Of a DNA stretch of 64,000 nucleotides, positions 25,474 to 37,684 are shown one piece after another. Source of the stretch: Bradyrhizobium sp. ISRA430 (lineage in GTDB: Bacteria > Pseudomonadota > Alphaproteobacteria > Rhizobiales > Xanthobacteraceae); the NCBI RefSeq assembly GCF_029909975.1, contig NZ_CP094516.1:1-64000 (forward strand). Reading direction: 5' to 3'. The notes under the pieces were generated by a model, which was not told the origin of the DNA, did no database searches, and was given only the letters and a program-made list of their open reading frames with translations. Each line of letters begins with the position of its first letter. The stretch's first letter is position 1. The translations under genes and the position numbers were made by a program.

Positions 25474-25782
25474 ATGGCCTCACCGACGATCGCCGCCAAT
25501 GCCTATGCGAATCTTGCCCGCGTGTTGGAAAACAGCGGCGCCGGCAAGGGCAGTGAAGCGAGCGGACAATCCTTTGCTTCGCTTCTGAAGGACGCTGTCG
25601 GCAGCGTCATGGAATCGGGCCGCAAGTCCGACGCGCAGACGGTGGCGATGGCCGCCGGCAAGGCCAACGTGATGGACGTCGTCACCGCGGTCGCCGACAC
25701 CGACGTGGCGGTCTCCACGCTGGTTTCGGTCCGCGACCGCGTGATCGCGGCGTATGAAGACATCATGAAGATGCCGATCTGA
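25474..25782 (+). CDS. fliE: MS-ring/rod junction protein FliE
   Basis: FliE is the first axial protein and joins the rod to the MS ring. The 102-residue protein carries the conserved C-terminal half (KANVMDVVTAVADTDVAVSTLVSVRDRVIAAYEDIMKMPI). It lies directly after flgC, its usual position. Confidence 0.94.
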   Translation: MASPTIAANAYANLARVLENSGAGKGSEASGQSFASLLKDAVGSVMESGRKSDAQTVAMAAGKANVMDVVTAVADTDVAVSTLVSVRDRVIAAYEDIMKMPI

Positions 25783-25801
25783 TTTCGGCACCCGCCCCAC
25801 T

Positions 25802-25880
25802 CGTCGTTGCGAGCGCAGCGAAGCAATCCAGAATCTTTCCGCGGGCGCAGTCTGGATTGCTTCGCTTCGCTCGCAACGAC
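25802..25880. repeat. Palindromic intergenic repeat, family A copy 6
   Basis: A short compact copy with both arms (CGTTGCGAG...AAGCAATCCAGA and TCTGGATTGCTTCG...GCAACGAC), inserted between fliE and fliQ within an otherwise tight operon. Confidence 0.85.
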
Positions 25881-25949
25881 AGGGGATAGGTCTTCGCATC
25901 GCCCGGAACGGCGATGGAGAGGCGAGAAAATGAATAGAGGAATCTTGCA

Positions 25950-26213
25950 ATGACCGGACCTGAGACCCTCGACGTCGCGCGCGACGCCATCTGGACGATC
26001 GTAATCGTGTCGTCGCCGCTGATGGTGGTCGGCCTCGTGGTCGGTGTGATCGTGTCGCTGTTCCAGGCGCTGACCCAGATTCAGGAGCAGACGCTGATCT
26101 ATGTACCGAAGATCCTGGCGATCTTCGCCACGATGCTGTTGGCGCTGCCGTTCATGGCCGACTCGCTCCACGCCCACATGCTGCGGATATCGTCGCGAAT
26201 CATCGGCGGCTGA
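25950..26213 (+). CDS. fliQ: Flagellar type III export protein FliQ
   Basis: FliQ is a small export-gate subunit with two transmembrane helices (about 18-40 and 52-73). The 87 residues include the family segment VIVSLFQALTQIQEQTLIYVPKI. It is followed 17 bp later by fliR. Confidence 0.95.
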   Translation: MTGPETLDVARDAIWTIVIVSSPLMVVGLVVGVIVSLFQALTQIQEQTLIYVPKILAIFATMLLALPFMADSLHAHMLRISSRIIGG

Positions 26214-26230
26214 GGCAAGGTGCGTGAACT

Positions 26231-27001
26231 ATGCGCATCGACGTCTCGCTGCTGCCGGCGCTCGCCGCGGCCTTCATGCTTGCCTTCGCCCGGATCGGCG
26301 CGATGGTGATGCTGCTGCCGGGCCTTGGCGAGACCAATATCCCGACGCGGGTGAAGCTGTCGATCGCACTGTTGCTCACGCTGATCATCCTACCCTTGCA
26401 TCGTAACGCCTATCACGTCGACATGGGCTCGATCGCGCCGCTCCTGGTCATGATGCTGCACGAGATCGTGATCGGCATCGTGCTCGGCGCGACCGCGCGC
26501 GTGACGCTCGCGGCCTTGCAGGTCGCAGGCTCCGTGATCGCACAGCAGATGGGGCTCGGCTTCGTCACCTCGGTCGATCCGACCCAGGGGCAGCAGGGCG
26601 TCCTGGTCGGCAATTTCCTGACCATGCTCGGCGTGACGCTGCTGTTCGCCACCGACAGCCATCACCTGGTGATCGCGGCGCTGAACGACAGCTACGCGAT
26701 CTTCTCGCCGGGCGAGACGGTGTCGAGCGGCGACGTCGCTTCGCTGGCGACGCGCGCCTTCGCCGCCGCGTTCCGCCTCGGCTTGCAGCTCTCCGGACCG
26801 TTCCTGGTATTCGGCCTCGTCTTCAATATCGGGCTCGGCGTGCTGGCGCGGCTGATGCCGCAGATGCAGGTCTATTTCGTCGGCATGCCGCTGTCGATTT
26901 TCGCGGGCTTCCTGGTGCTCGGCGTGGTGATCGCGGCGATGATGGGCACGTTCCTCGACTATTTCATCGGTGTCATGCACCAGATGATGCCGCTCAAGTG
27001 A
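26231..27001 (+). CDS. fliR: Flagellar type III export protein FliR
   Basis: FliR is the export-gate subunit that closes the FliPQ helix. This 256-residue polytopic protein has family segments ARIGAMVMLLPGLGETNIPTRVK and QQMGLGFVTSVDPTQGQQ. It lies between fliQ and flhB with short spacers. Confidence 0.95.
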   Translation: MRIDVSLLPALAAAFMLAFARIGAMVMLLPGLGETNIPTRVKLSIALLLTLIILPLHRNAYHVDMGSIAPLLVMMLHEIVIGIVLGATARVTLAALQVAGSVIAQQMGLGFVTSVDPTQGQQGVLVGNFLTMLGVTLLFATDSHHLVIAALNDSYAIFSPGETVSSGDVASLATRAFAAAFRLGLQLSGPFLVFGLVFNIGLGVLARLMPQMQVYFVGMPLSIFAGFLVLGVVIAAMMGTFLDYFIGVMHQMMPLK

Positions 27002-27014
27002 GAGGGATCGATCT

Positions 27015-28094
27015 ATGGCGGAAGACAACGATCCCGAGAGTCAGACAGAAGACCCGACGCAAAAGCGTCTGGACGACGCGCTCGAGCGTGGCGACGTCGC
27101 CAAAAGTCAGGAAATCAACACCTGGTTCGTGATCGCGGGCGGCACGCTCGTGGTCTCGACCTTCTCAGGCTCGATCGGCGGCGGCCTGGTCACGCCGATG
27201 CGCAACCTGCTCGCCAATTCCTGGATGATCAAGACCGACGGCAGGAGCCTGCTCGCGTTGATGCAGCAGCTCGAATTCGTGGTGCTCGCGGCGATCGGCG
27301 TGCCCCTGCTGATGCTGGCGCTGGCGGCGATTGCCGGCAACATGCTTCAGCATCGCCTGGTCTGGTCCGCCGAATCCCTGAAACCCAAGTTCAGCAAGCT
27401 TTCCCCCGCCGCCGGCTTCAAGCGCATCTTCGGCAAGCAGGCGGCGGCGAACTTCTTGAAGGGCATCGGCAAGCTGATCGCGCTCGGCGCGGTCATGACC
27501 ATGGTCCTGTGGCCGGAGCGGCACCGCATGGAGGCGATGGTCAAGCTCGATCCGTCCGCCATGCTCGGCGCCACCACCAGCATGACCATCCACCTTCTGG
27601 GCGCGGTGGTCGCCGCCCTCGCGATCGTCGCGATCGCGGACTACTTCTTCCAGTATCGAAGCTGGTTCCAGCGGCAGAAGATGTCGCTCCAGGAGATCAA
27701 GGAGGAGTTCAAGCAGTCCGAGGGTGACCCGCACATCAAGGGCAAGATCAGGCAGCTCCGTCAGCAGCGCGCCAAGAAGCGCATGATGGCGGCGGTTCCC
27801 AAGGCCTCCGTGATCATCACCAATCCGACCCACTATTCGGTGGCGCTGTCCTATGAGCGCGGCATGCAAGCGCCGGTCTGTGTCGCCAAGGGCGTCGACA
27901 ATCTCGCCTTCAAGATCCGGGAGATCGCGCGCGAGCACGACATCCCGATCGTGGAGAACGTGCCGCTGGCGCGCTCGCTCTACGCCACCGTCGAGGTCGA
28001 CCAGGAAATCCCGGTCGAGCACTACCATGCGGTTGCCGAAGTCATCGGCTACGTCATGCGGCTGAAGCGCGGATTTGGCGCCGGACGGGGATAA
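27015..28094 (+). CDS. flhB: Flagellar export switch protein FlhB
   Basis: FlhB switches the export apparatus from rod/hook to filament substrates after self-cleavage. Four transmembrane helices are followed by a cytoplasmic domain with the autocleavage motif NPTH at residues 270-273, cut between Asn and Pro. Its 359 residues are typical. It ends the flgB operon and is followed by cckA 155 bp later. Confidence 0.96.
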   Translation: MAEDNDPESQTEDPTQKRLDDALERGDVAKSQEINTWFVIAGGTLVVSTFSGSIGGGLVTPMRNLLANSWMIKTDGRSLLALMQQLEFVVLAAIGVPLLMLALAAIAGNMLQHRLVWSAESLKPKFSKLSPAAGFKRIFGKQAAANFLKGIGKLIALGAVMTMVLWPERHRMEAMVKLDPSAMLGATTSMTIHLLGAVVAALAIVAIADYFFQYRSWFQRQKMSLQEIKEEFKQSEGDPHIKGKIRQLRQQRAKKRMMAAVPKASVIITNPTHYSVALSYERGMQAPVCVAKGVDNLAFKIREIAREHDIPIVENVPLARSLYATVEVDQEIPVEHYHAVAEVIGYVMRLKRGFGAGRG

Positions 28095-28248
28095 AACTCC
28101 CGCAAGGCACCGGAAATGGCCGTAATCTGGGAATCAGCGTACCTTTCGCCGTTGGCGCCCTTGCGCCCGCGGGTCCGATTCAGGCAGGGAGGACCCCGCG
28201 TGCCCCGTGGCGCGTTCGTAATCTGCCGACAGGCTGCACCCGCTTGAG

Positions 28249-30825
<2,577 letters not shown>

Positions 30826-30866
30826 GGCATTGGTGAGGATCGTGGCGATGCCGCCAAATCCGCAGT

Positions 30867-30911
30867 GTCGTCCTGGATCGGCGCTCGCTCCGCTCGCTTG
30901 TCCAGGACGAC
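30867..30911. repeat. Stem-loop repeat with 11-bp stem
   Basis: GTCGTCCTGGA (30867-30877) pairs perfectly with TCCAGGACGAC (30901-30911) around a loop containing GCTCGCTCCGCTCGC. It lies 42 bp after cckA and could act as its terminator or be a further dispersed repeat family. The rest of the gap to 31154 holds the promoter region of the next gene, with nothing else recognised. Confidence 0.65.
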
Positions 30912-31153
30912 GTCGGGACGCGGCTCGTAATGACGGTGGGACGCGAACCAAACGTTCATCCTGAGCAGCAAAGGCGCCGGTAACCTGCGACCACGGTTCC
31001 GCTCCGCGCCCTCCAAACCTCCTCCAAATACGAGTTTTTGCCACATCCCCGCGACTGAGGGCCGCAGCCGGGGGTTCCGAAACCGGCTTCACTTTTGTAC
31101 AAGGCTGCCCATCTTAAGAGCACCTCCCCATGGCGGGGATTTGGGAAACACAC

Positions 31154-32116
31154 ATGAATTTCTCGCAACGTAGCCGCAGTTTCGTGAAGACGATTGCCGT
31201 CGTGCTGGCGCTGGCGCTGCCGACCGCGCTCGCGATCTCGTCCGCCGACGCCCGCGTCGGCGGCGGCTTCTCGTCGGGCTCGCGCGGCTCGCGCACTTAC
31301 TCGGCGCCGCCGTCGACCACGACCGCACCGGGTTCGACGTCCCAGTTCAACCGGACCTACACCCAGCCCGGCGCAGGCATGAACTCGCCGACAACCGCGC
31401 CGGCGCGCGGCGGCTTGTTCGGCCGCGGCGGCGGCTTCCTGGGCGGCCTCGCGGCCGGCTTCCTCGGCGCTGGCCTCTTGGGCATGCTGTTCGGTGGCGG
31501 CCTGTTCGGTGGCCTCGGCGGTCTGTCGTCGATCCTCGGCCTGATCCTCCAGATCCTGCTGGTGGTGTTTGTGGTGCGGCTGGCGATGTCGTGGTGGCAG
31601 CGTCGCAACGCGCCGCCGCAGCACGCTTATGCCGGCGCTAATGTCGGTCCCGGCCCGCAGCCGAGCTATCGCAGCGGCCTCGGCGGCTTCGGCTTCGGCG
31701 CCAACAATGCGCCGCTCGAAATCCAGCCGGCCGACTATGAGGCGTTCGAGCGCCTGCTCGGCGAGACCCAGACGGCCTGGTCGAACGAGGATGTGGCCAA
31801 GCTGCACACGCTCGCAACCCCGGAGATGGTCTCCTATTTCGAGAAGGACCTCGCGGAGAACCGCGCGCGCAACGTCGTCAACAAGGTGACCAACGTCAAG
31901 CTGCTGCAGGGCGACCTCGCCGAAGCCTGGCGCGAGGGCGAGACCGATTACGCGACGGTCGCGATGCGCTTTGCGCTGACCGACAAGACGGTCGACCGCA
32001 ACACCGGCGCGCTCGTCGCCGGCAGCGAGCAGCCGAGCGAGGCCACCGAAGTCTGGACCTTCGCTCGGCGCACGGGCGGCGGTTGGGAATTGTCGGCGAT
32101 CCAGCAGGCCAACTGA
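31154..32116 (+). CDS. Tim44-like domain membrane protein
   Basis: This 320-residue protein has a signal peptide (about 1-33, ending SSADA), a Gly/Ser-rich stretch, Gly-rich hydrophobic helices (about 95-150, LFGRGGGFLGGLAAGFLGAGLLGMLFGGG, then LSSILGLILQILLVVFVVRLAM) and a C-terminal Tim44/MRPL45-like domain (DYEAFERLLGETQTAWSNEDVAKLHTLATPEM). Bacterial Tim44-domain proteins are membrane-associated and mostly uncharacterised. ATG 31154 is chosen because a signal peptide then begins directly; a start at 31130 is in frame. Confidence 0.88.
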   Translation: MNFSQRSRSFVKTIAVVLALALPTALAISSADARVGGGFSSGSRGSRTYSAPPSTTTAPGSTSQFNRTYTQPGAGMNSPTTAPARGGLFGRGGGFLGGLAAGFLGAGLLGMLFGGGLFGGLGGLSSILGLILQILLVVFVVRLAMSWWQRRNAPPQHAYAGANVGPGPQPSYRSGLGGFGFGANNAPLEIQPADYEAFERLLGETQTAWSNEDVAKLHTLATPEMVSYFEKDLAENRARNVVNKVTNVKLLQGDLAEAWREGETDYATVAMRFALTDKTVDRNTGALVAGSEQPSEATEVWTFARRTGGGWELSAIQQAN

Positions 32117-32136
32117 TCGCGGGCGGATCGAACAAG

Positions 32137-32169
32137 AAGGGCGTCGTGCTTCGGTACGGCGCCCTTTTT
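32137..32169 (+). terminator. Terminator of the Tim44-like gene
   Basis: AAGGGCG (32137-32143) pairs with CGCCCTT (32160-32166) and is followed by TTT, 21 bp after the stop codon. Confidence 0.75.
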
Positions 32170-32255
32170 GTTTGAGGCGACTTGCCCCACGGAATAACAG
32201 GGCGTGCCTCGGGTTGAAGTCAGGCAGCCAACAATAAACACAACCGGAGGAAGAG

Positions 32256-32945
32256 ATGACCCGTTTGGAGAAATCCGCGAAATCCCTATGCCTTGCTCCC
32301 GCCGTGGCCGCATTCGCCTTGCTCGCGGCGCCATCTGCGCGGGCACAGTCAGTGGACATGACCTTCTTCGTGACCTCGAGCGGTCCCGGTAAGGGCGCCG
32401 ACCTCGGGGGCCTCGAAGGTGCCGATGCACAGTGCCAAAAGCTCGCGCAGGCCGGCGGCGCCGGCGCCAAGACCTGGCGCGCCTATCTCTCGACGCAAGC
32501 CGCCGACGGCAAGCCGGCCATCAATGCGCGCGACCGCATCGGCAAGGGACCGTGGCAGAACGCCAAGGGCACGGTCATCGCCAAAGACGTTGCCGATCTG
32601 CACGGCGCCGCCAACAACCTCACCAAGCAAACGGCGCTGAGCGAGAAGGGCGAGGTCATCAATGGGCGCGGCGATACGCCGAACCGGCATGACATCCTCA
32701 CGGGATCGCAGCCGGACGGCACGGCGTTTGCCGCCGGCGATGACAAGACCTGCAAGAACTGGACGTCGAGCACGCAAGGTGCAGCGGTGGTCGGCCATGC
32801 CGATCGACAGGGCCTGCGCGACGACGAACCATCGAAATCGTGGAACAGTTCGCACCCTTCGCGCGGCCCCGACGGTGGTTGCTCTCAGGCCGACTTGAGG
32901 AGCACGGGCGGAGACGGATTGCTGTATTGCTTTGCGTCGAACTGA
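32256..32945 (+). CDS. Secreted lectin-like protein (endostatin/C-type lectin-like fold)
   Basis: This 229-residue exported protein has a signal peptide (about 1-31, ending SARA). The mature part starts MTFFVTSSGPGKGADLGGLEGADAQCQKLA and ends with a Cys/Trp-rich stretch (TCKNWTSS...CSQADLRSTGGDGLLYCFASN). This pattern of paired Cys, WxS and C-terminal LYCF is that of the endostatin/C-type-lectin-like secreted proteins that Bradyrhizobium annotations often call lectins. Carbohydrate binding is not shown. It has its own GGAGG-containing ribosome site and is probably monocistronic. Confidence 0.75.
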   Translation: MTRLEKSAKSLCLAPAVAAFALLAAPSARAQSVDMTFFVTSSGPGKGADLGGLEGADAQCQKLAQAGGAGAKTWRAYLSTQAADGKPAINARDRIGKGPWQNAKGTVIAKDVADLHGAANNLTKQTALSEKGEVINGRGDTPNRHDILTGSQPDGTAFAAGDDKTCKNWTSSTQGAAVVGHADRQGLRDDEPSKSWNSSHPSRGPDGGCSQADLRSTGGDGLLYCFASN

Positions 32946-32965
32946 GGCGCCGAGTTCGTGTCCAT

Positions 32966-33081
32966 CGTTATTGCGAGCCAAAGGGGCCGTGTGTAGCGCG
33001 GCCCGATGGCAGGCTCTGCGAAGCAATCCGGAATCCTACCGCGGAAAGACTCTGGATTGCTTCGCTGCGCTCGCAATGACG
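32966..33081. repeat. Palindromic intergenic repeat, family A copy 7
   Basis: The right arm is canonical (TCTGGATTGCTTCGCTGCGCTCGCAATGACG). The left arm is interrupted by an unrelated GC-rich insertion after CGTTATTGCGAG, which makes this the longest family A copy. Confidence 0.8.
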
Positions 33082-33174
33082 AGGTTGTGTCGAGCGGCCT
33101 CGCTCTCGCTCTGAAGGAACCCGGCGCTGCGTGCTACATTGGTCCGGATGCACTCACGCTCACGGACGCCATCC

Positions 33175-33882
33175 ATGAAATACGAGCTCTACTACTGGCC
33201 TGAGATCCAGGGCCGCGGCGAATTTGTGCGGCTGGCGCTGGAGGAGGCGGGCGTTGCTTATGCCGATGTGGCGCGTGGCCCGCGCGGCAGCAGCGCCATG
33301 ATGAAGATGATGAACGGTCAGGGCGGCACACCGCCCTTCGCGCCGCCGTTCCTCAAGGCCGGTAAGCTCGTCATCGGCCAGACCGCCAACATCCTGCTCT
33401 ATCTCGGCGCCCGCCACGGGCTGGCGCCGAAGACGGAAGGTGGCAGGCTTTGGGTGCATCAGCTTCAGCTCACGATTGCCGATTTCTTGCTGGAAATCCA
33501 CGACACCCATCATCCGCTCGGGCCATCGCTCTATTACGAGGACGCGCGGCCGGCTGCGAAGAAGCGCACCGCCGAGTTCTGGGACGAGCGCGTGCCGAAA
33601 TATCTCGGCTATTTCGAGGAGCTTCTCGACGCCAATGGCGGCGTCTACGTCACGGGGAGGAAACTGACCTATGTCGATCTCTCGCTGTTCCAGCTCGTCG
33701 ACGGCTTGCGCTACGCATTTCCAAAGCGGATGAAGATCTTCGAGAATGAGATTCCCGGCCTCGTCGCCTTGCGCGATCGCGTTGCGGCGCGGCCGAACGT
33801 CAAGGCCTATCTCGACAGCGACCGCCGCATTCTCTTCAACGAGCAGGGCATCTTCCGCCGTTACAAGGAGCTGGATGCGTGA
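33175..33882 (+). CDS. Glutathione S-transferase family protein
   Basis: This is a 235-residue cytosolic GST-fold protein. The thioredoxin-like N-domain begins KYELYYWPEIQGRGEFVRLALEEAGV, a sigma/alpha-like pattern with a catalytic-type Tyr near residue 7, and contains PPFAPPFLK with the cis-Pro region and QTANILLYL. The helical C-domain includes YVTGRKLTYVDLSLF. Substrate unknown. ATG 33175 is chosen so that the fold starts at once. It overlaps nothing and is convergent with the next gene. Confidence 0.9.
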   Translation: MKYELYYWPEIQGRGEFVRLALEEAGVAYADVARGPRGSSAMMKMMNGQGGTPPFAPPFLKAGKLVIGQTANILLYLGARHGLAPKTEGGRLWVHQLQLTIADFLLEIHDTHHPLGPSLYYEDARPAAKKRTAEFWDERVPKYLGYFEELLDANGGVYVTGRKLTYVDLSLFQLVDGLRYAFPKRMKIFENEIPGLVALRDRVAARPNVKAYLDSDRRILFNEQGIFRRYKELDA

Positions 33883-33883
33883 A

Positions 33884-34558
33884 TTACCAGATGCCGGGCA
33901 CGAGGCGGTAGCGCACCCGCGCCGCATAATCGGCATAGCCGGGCAGGCCCTCTCTCAGCGTGCGCTCCTCGATCCGGATGCGGATTGCGAGCAGGGCGAG
34001 CACGACGGGCGCGGTCGCAAGGCCCCACCACGAGCCCAGCAGCAACGGCATGCCGCCGAAGAACAGGATCATGCCGCTGTACATGGGATGGCGGACATGG
34101 GCGTAAGGCCCAGTCGAGATCACCCGCTGCGCGCGCTCGGATTGCAGCTTTACGACGGGTGCCGCGAACGAGTTTTCGCGGAACACCCACAGCGTGAACA
34201 GCGTCGAGCCGAGGAACAGCAGGAAGCCGAATGCCTGCAAAGCGAGGGGCATATCGGAGGCGAGATAGCGCCGGTCGAGCCCCATCGCGACCAGCCAGAT
34301 CAGCATCACCAGAATAAACACGGCCATGAAGGCCTTGTCGGCGGGCGGCTGGTCTTTCTGGATGACCGGGCGGAGACGCTCGGCGAGCAGCGCCGGATCG
34401 AGCCGGTAAAGCCACCAGCCGCAGAGCGGACCGAGGATCGTGGAGGCGATCAGCAACACCCAGGCCCCTGGCCAATTCATCGTGCCGGCGGACGCGAACA
34501 GAAGCGCGCCTATTCCGACGACGAAGATCGTATTCTGCAGCAGCAGCCGTGCGATCAT
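33884..34558 (-). CDS. Isoprenylcysteine carboxyl methyltransferase-like membrane protein
   Basis: This is a 224-residue integral membrane protein with about six hydrophobic segments and the ICMT/PEMT-family C-terminal signature: GPYAHVRHPMYSGMILFFGG (binding of S-adenosylmethionine), then RIEERTLREGLPGYADYAARVRYRLVPGIW. The family methylates lipids or prenylated cysteines; bacterial substrates are mostly unknown. Its stop lies 1 bp from that of the GST gene, so the two are tightly convergent. Confidence 0.87.
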   Translation of the reverse strand: MIARLLLQNTIFVVGIGALLFASAGTMNWPGAWVLLIASTILGPLCGWWLYRLDPALLAERLRPVIQKDQPPADKAFMAVFILVMLIWLVAMGLDRRYLASDMPLALQAFGFLLFLGSTLFTLWVFRENSFAAPVVKLQSERAQRVISTGPYAHVRHPMYSGMILFFGGMPLLLGSWWGLATAPVVLALLAIRIRIEERTLREGLPGYADYAARVRYRLVPGIW

Positions 34559-34675
34559 GCGCGGTTCCCGGACGAATCTCGCATGACATTGTACCCGCTA
34601 TCCGGCAAAGATGCGGATTAATGCGCGACAAGTCCGATCAAGCGGATCGAGCAGCCTTATCTCGGCGAGGCATGA

Positions 34676-34849
34676 TCAGGCGAGCTGATCGATCCTGGTG
34701 CCCTGACCCGGCGGCAGCGGGGCCGGCGGCGGCGGCTGATAGGTCGGGTCGTTGTCCTTGGTTTTGGCCTGATCGTCCTGCTGCTTGGTCGTATCGTAGT
34801 TCGGCACCACGATCGCGATCGGCGGCGGCGCAACGCTGGAAACGCTCAT
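34676..34849 (-). CDS. Small proline-rich hypothetical protein
   Basis: A 57-residue frame, MSVSSVAPPPIAIVVPNYD then a Lys/Asp/Gln-rich stretch and a polyproline tail ending RIDQLA. A tGAGGa ribosome site lies about 10 bp upstream. It has no signal peptide or membrane segment. Short proline-rich proteins of this style are common in Bradyrhizobium, but no function is known to me. Confidence 0.5.
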   Translation of the reverse strand: MSVSSVAPPPIAIVVPNYDTTKQQDDQAKTKDNDPTYQPPPPAPLPPGQGTRIDQLA

Positions 34850-34990
34850 CCACAAATCCTCACAGATTGAAACAGGAGACTGACCTGCAAGGGACGAAGC
34901 TTCCGTCAAGGCAATCGTTAAAATGCGAGGGAATTGGTGGGCCTTCGCGCGCGCCATCGCGCTATTTCGGCGAGGCGACGGACCTCTCCT

Positions 34991-35070
34991 CGTCATTGCG
35001 AGCGCAGCGAAGCAATCCAGAATCTTTCCGCGGAGGGACTCTGGATTGCTTCGCTGCGCTCGCAATGACG
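34991..35070. repeat. Palindromic intergenic repeat, family A copy 8
   Basis: A compact, nearly perfect copy: CGTCATTGCGAGCGCAGCGA through TCTTTCCGCGGAGGGACTC to CGCAATGACG. Confidence 0.88.
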
Positions 35071-35144
35071 GAGTATGTGGCGCGCGGCGCCATGACACGT
35101 ACGGACCGTGGCCGCGGCCAACAGCCGCGAGAAGTGCCTTGCGC

Positions 35145-35624
35145 CTACTCGTCCTTCGGCCGCGTGATTGCGATCGCAGCCTCGGTCTTCGTGCGCGAGC
35201 ATTCCATGTTGAGGCGCTTGTAGCGCATCGCCACCTTGTCGCCGCGGAAGAGACCCATGCGCTTGAGGCAGCGCGTGGTCCCCTTGGTGGTGTCGTCCTT
35301 CGGCAGCGTGAAGATGATCGCGGCTGCGGAGCCGACCAGATCATAAAATTGCGGCGTCGGCTTGCGGTCGCCCTTGGCGTAGAGCTCGTTGGAATAATTC
35401 TGCCCCTGCGCGCGGCAGCCGAGCGACAGCTCCTTCGCCGCTGGATGGGTGAGATAGATGATGTTGGCCGCCTTGAAGTTGACCTTCAGTTTGTCGACGC
35501 CGCTGGCAAGCTGCTTTGCGATATCGTCACACTGGTCCGCGCGCGCCGGCGAGGCGAGAGCCACAAGGCTGGTGATTGCGGCGGCGACCAGGATCGCGCC
35601 GCGAACGTCGAATTTCAAAGTCAT
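35145..35624 (-). CDS. Hypothetical exported protein
   Basis: This 159-residue protein has a signal peptide (about 1-30, VAAAITSLVALASPARA) and a mature part with four cysteines (DQCDDIAKQL, LGCRAQGQNY, TRCLKRMG, MECSRTK) that probably form two disulfides. ATG 35624 follows AAGGGG. A start further upstream would place non-conserved sequence before the signal peptide. No domain is recognised. It is divergent from fumarase, separated by 245 bp. Confidence 0.7.
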   Translation of the reverse strand: MTLKFDVRGAILVAAAITSLVALASPARADQCDDIAKQLASGVDKLKVNFKAANIIYLTHPAAKELSLGCRAQGQNYSNELYAKGDRKPTPQFYDLVGSAAAIIFTLPKDDTTKGTTRCLKRMGLFRGDKVAMRYKRLNMECSRTKTEAAIAITRPKDE

Positions 35625-35869
35625 GATGAAAAGCCCCTTCGGGTTCGTATTCAATCGTCGGCGCGCGCAGAGTGCAAGGGGTGCAGCCAGACCGTGTTGG
35701 ACAGGGGGCACGAGCCCGGCACGAGGCTGCACCGTGACCAAAAATGCCACCGAGGTGCCCGAATCGGCATGCTCCGGCCGCGCCAGAGCGCCTTTCCTTT
35801 ACGGCAAAAATGCTTAGAACGCTTCTATGACAGAAGCCCGCGCGAGGGCTCCAGAACCCGAGATCGACC

Positions 35870-37525
35870 ATGAACGCTCCCACCGCCTTTCCCGACCAGT
35901 CCAAGCCCGTCCCGCCCTACAAGCACACACCGCTGTTCCCGCTCGGGAAGGACGAGACGCCCTACAAGAAGGTCACGGGCGAGGGCGTCCGGGTCGAGAA
36001 GGTGCTCGGCAAGGACATGCTGGTGGTGTCGCGCGAGGCGCTGCGGGCGCTGTCGGAGGCCGCTTTCGGCGAAATCAACCACTATCTGCGTCCGGGTCAC
36101 CTGAAGCAGCTTCGTTCGATCCTGGAGGACTCGGAGGCGAGCCCGAACGACAAGTTCGTCGCGCTCGACTTCCTGAAGAACGCCAACATCGCTGCCGGCG
36201 GCGTGCTGCCGATGTGCCAGGACACCGGCACCGCGATCATCATGGGCAAGAAGGGCTGCAACGTCATCACCGACGGCGACGACGAGGCGGCGCTGTCGGA
36301 AGGCGCACGCGATGCTTACTTGCGCCGCAACCTGCGCTACTCGCAGGTCGCTCCGCTGTCGATGTATGAAGAGAAGAACACCGCCAACAACATGCCGGCG
36401 CAGTGCGAGATCTACGCCGAGGGTGACGACGCCTACAAGTTCATGTTCATGGCGAAGGGCGGCGGAAGCGCCAACAAGAGCTTCCTGTTCCAGGCGACGC
36501 CTTCGGTGCTGACCAAGGACCGGCTGCTCGCCTTCCTCAAGGAGAAGATCCTCACCCTCGGCACCGCCGCGTGCCCGCCCTATCACCTCGCCATCGTGAT
36601 CGGCGGCACCTCGGCCGAGCTTTGCATGAAGACGGTGAAGCTCGCCTCCGCGCGCTATCTCGATGCGCTGCCGACCCACGGCTCGGCGGACGGCAACGCC
36701 TTCCGCGACGTCGAGATGGAAAAGGAAATCCACAAGATGACGCAGTCGCTCGGCGTCGGTGCCCAGTTCGGCGGCAAATATTTCTGTCACGACGTGCGCG
36801 TGATCCGTATGCCGCGCCACGGGGCTTCGCTGCCGATCGGGCTCGGCGTGTCCTGCTCGGCTGACCGCCAGGTGCTCGGCAAGATCACCAGGGACGGCGT
36901 CTATCTCGAGGAGCTCGAGCACAACCCGGCGCAATATCTGCCGCAGGTCGAGCAGTCGCTCGGCGGTGAGGTCGTCAAGATCGATCTCAACCAGCCGATG
37001 AAGGACATTCTGGCGACCTTCTCGAAATATCCGATCAAGACGCGGGTCTCGATGACGGGCACCATGATCGTCGCGCGCGACTCCGCGCATGCCAAGCTGC
37101 GCGAGCGGCTGGAGAAGGGCGAGCCGCTTCCGGATTATTTCAAGAACCACCCGGTCTACTACGCCGGCCCCGCCAAGACGCCCGAGGGCTACGCATCCGG
37201 CGCGTTCGGCCCGACCACGGCGGGCCGCATGGATTCCTTCGTCGACCAGTTCCAGGCCGCCGGCGGCTCGATGGTGATGGTGGCCAAGGGCAATCGCGCG
37301 CCTGCCGTGCGCGAGGCCTGCAAGAAATATGGCGGCTTCTATCTTGGCTCGATCGGCGGCGCGGCGGCGAACCTCGCCGAGCACTGCATCAAGAAGGTCG
37401 AGGTGCTCGAATATCCCGAGCTCGGCATGGAAGCGATCTGGCGCATCGAGGTCGTCGACTTCCCGGCCTTCATCATCATCGACGACAAGGGCAACGACTT
37501 CTTCAAGGAGTTGAACCTGGGCTGA
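35870..37525 (+). CDS. fumA: Fumarate hydratase class I (iron-sulfur)
   Basis: This interconverts fumarate and L-malate in the citric acid cycle. The 551-residue single-chain class I enzyme carries a labile [4Fe-4S] cluster; candidate ligands are Cys in [23 protein letters not shown] and [15 protein letters not shown]. The C-terminal beta-domain ([25 protein letters not shown] and [26 protein letters not shown]) is complete. It stands alone with a palindromic repeat following. Confidence 0.95.
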   Translation: MNAPTAFPDQSKPVPPYKHTPLFPLGKDETPYKKVTGEGVRVEKVLGKDMLVVSREALRALSEAAFGEINHYLRPGHLKQLRSILEDSEASPNDKFVALDFLKNANIAAGGVLPMCQDTGTAIIMGKKGCNVITDGDDEAALSEGARDAYLRRNLRYSQVAPLSMYEEKNTANNMPAQCEIYAEGDDAYKFMFMAKGGGSANKSFLFQATPSVLTKDRLLAFLKEKILTLGTAACPPYHLAIVIGGTSAELCMKTVKLASARYLDALPTHGSADGNAFRDVEMEKEIHKMTQSLGVGAQFGGKYFCHDVRVIRMPRHGASLPIGLGVSCSADRQVLGKITRDGVYLEELEHNPAQYLPQVEQSLGGEVVKIDLNQPMKDILATFSKYPIKTRVSMTGTMIVARDSAHAKLRERLEKGEPLPDYFKNHPVYYAGPAKTPEGYASGAFGPTTAGRMDSFVDQFQAAGGSMVMVAKGNRAPAVREACKKYGGFYLGSIGGAAANLAEHCIKKVEVLEYPELGMEAIWRIEVVDFPAFIIIDDKGNDFFKELNLG

Positions 37526-37533
37526 GGCCTTAT

Positions 37534-37636
37534 CGTCATTCCGGGGCGCATAGCGCGAGCCGGAATTCATCGGGCCTCAGTGCAAGTGGTAGAATGGATT
37601 CCGGGCCTGCGTGCTTCGCACGCATCCCGGAATGAC
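37534..37636. repeat. Palindromic intergenic repeat, family C copy 1
   Basis: CGTCATTCCGGGGCGC...GCCGGAATTCAT and its inverted counterpart ATGGATTCCGGG...CATCCCGGAATGACA. A second copy is at 39422-39540. Confidence 0.75.
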
Positions 37637-37684
37637 AACAGTCCCGGACGAGTCCGGTGATGACGCCTGGATGCGTGGAGAGGC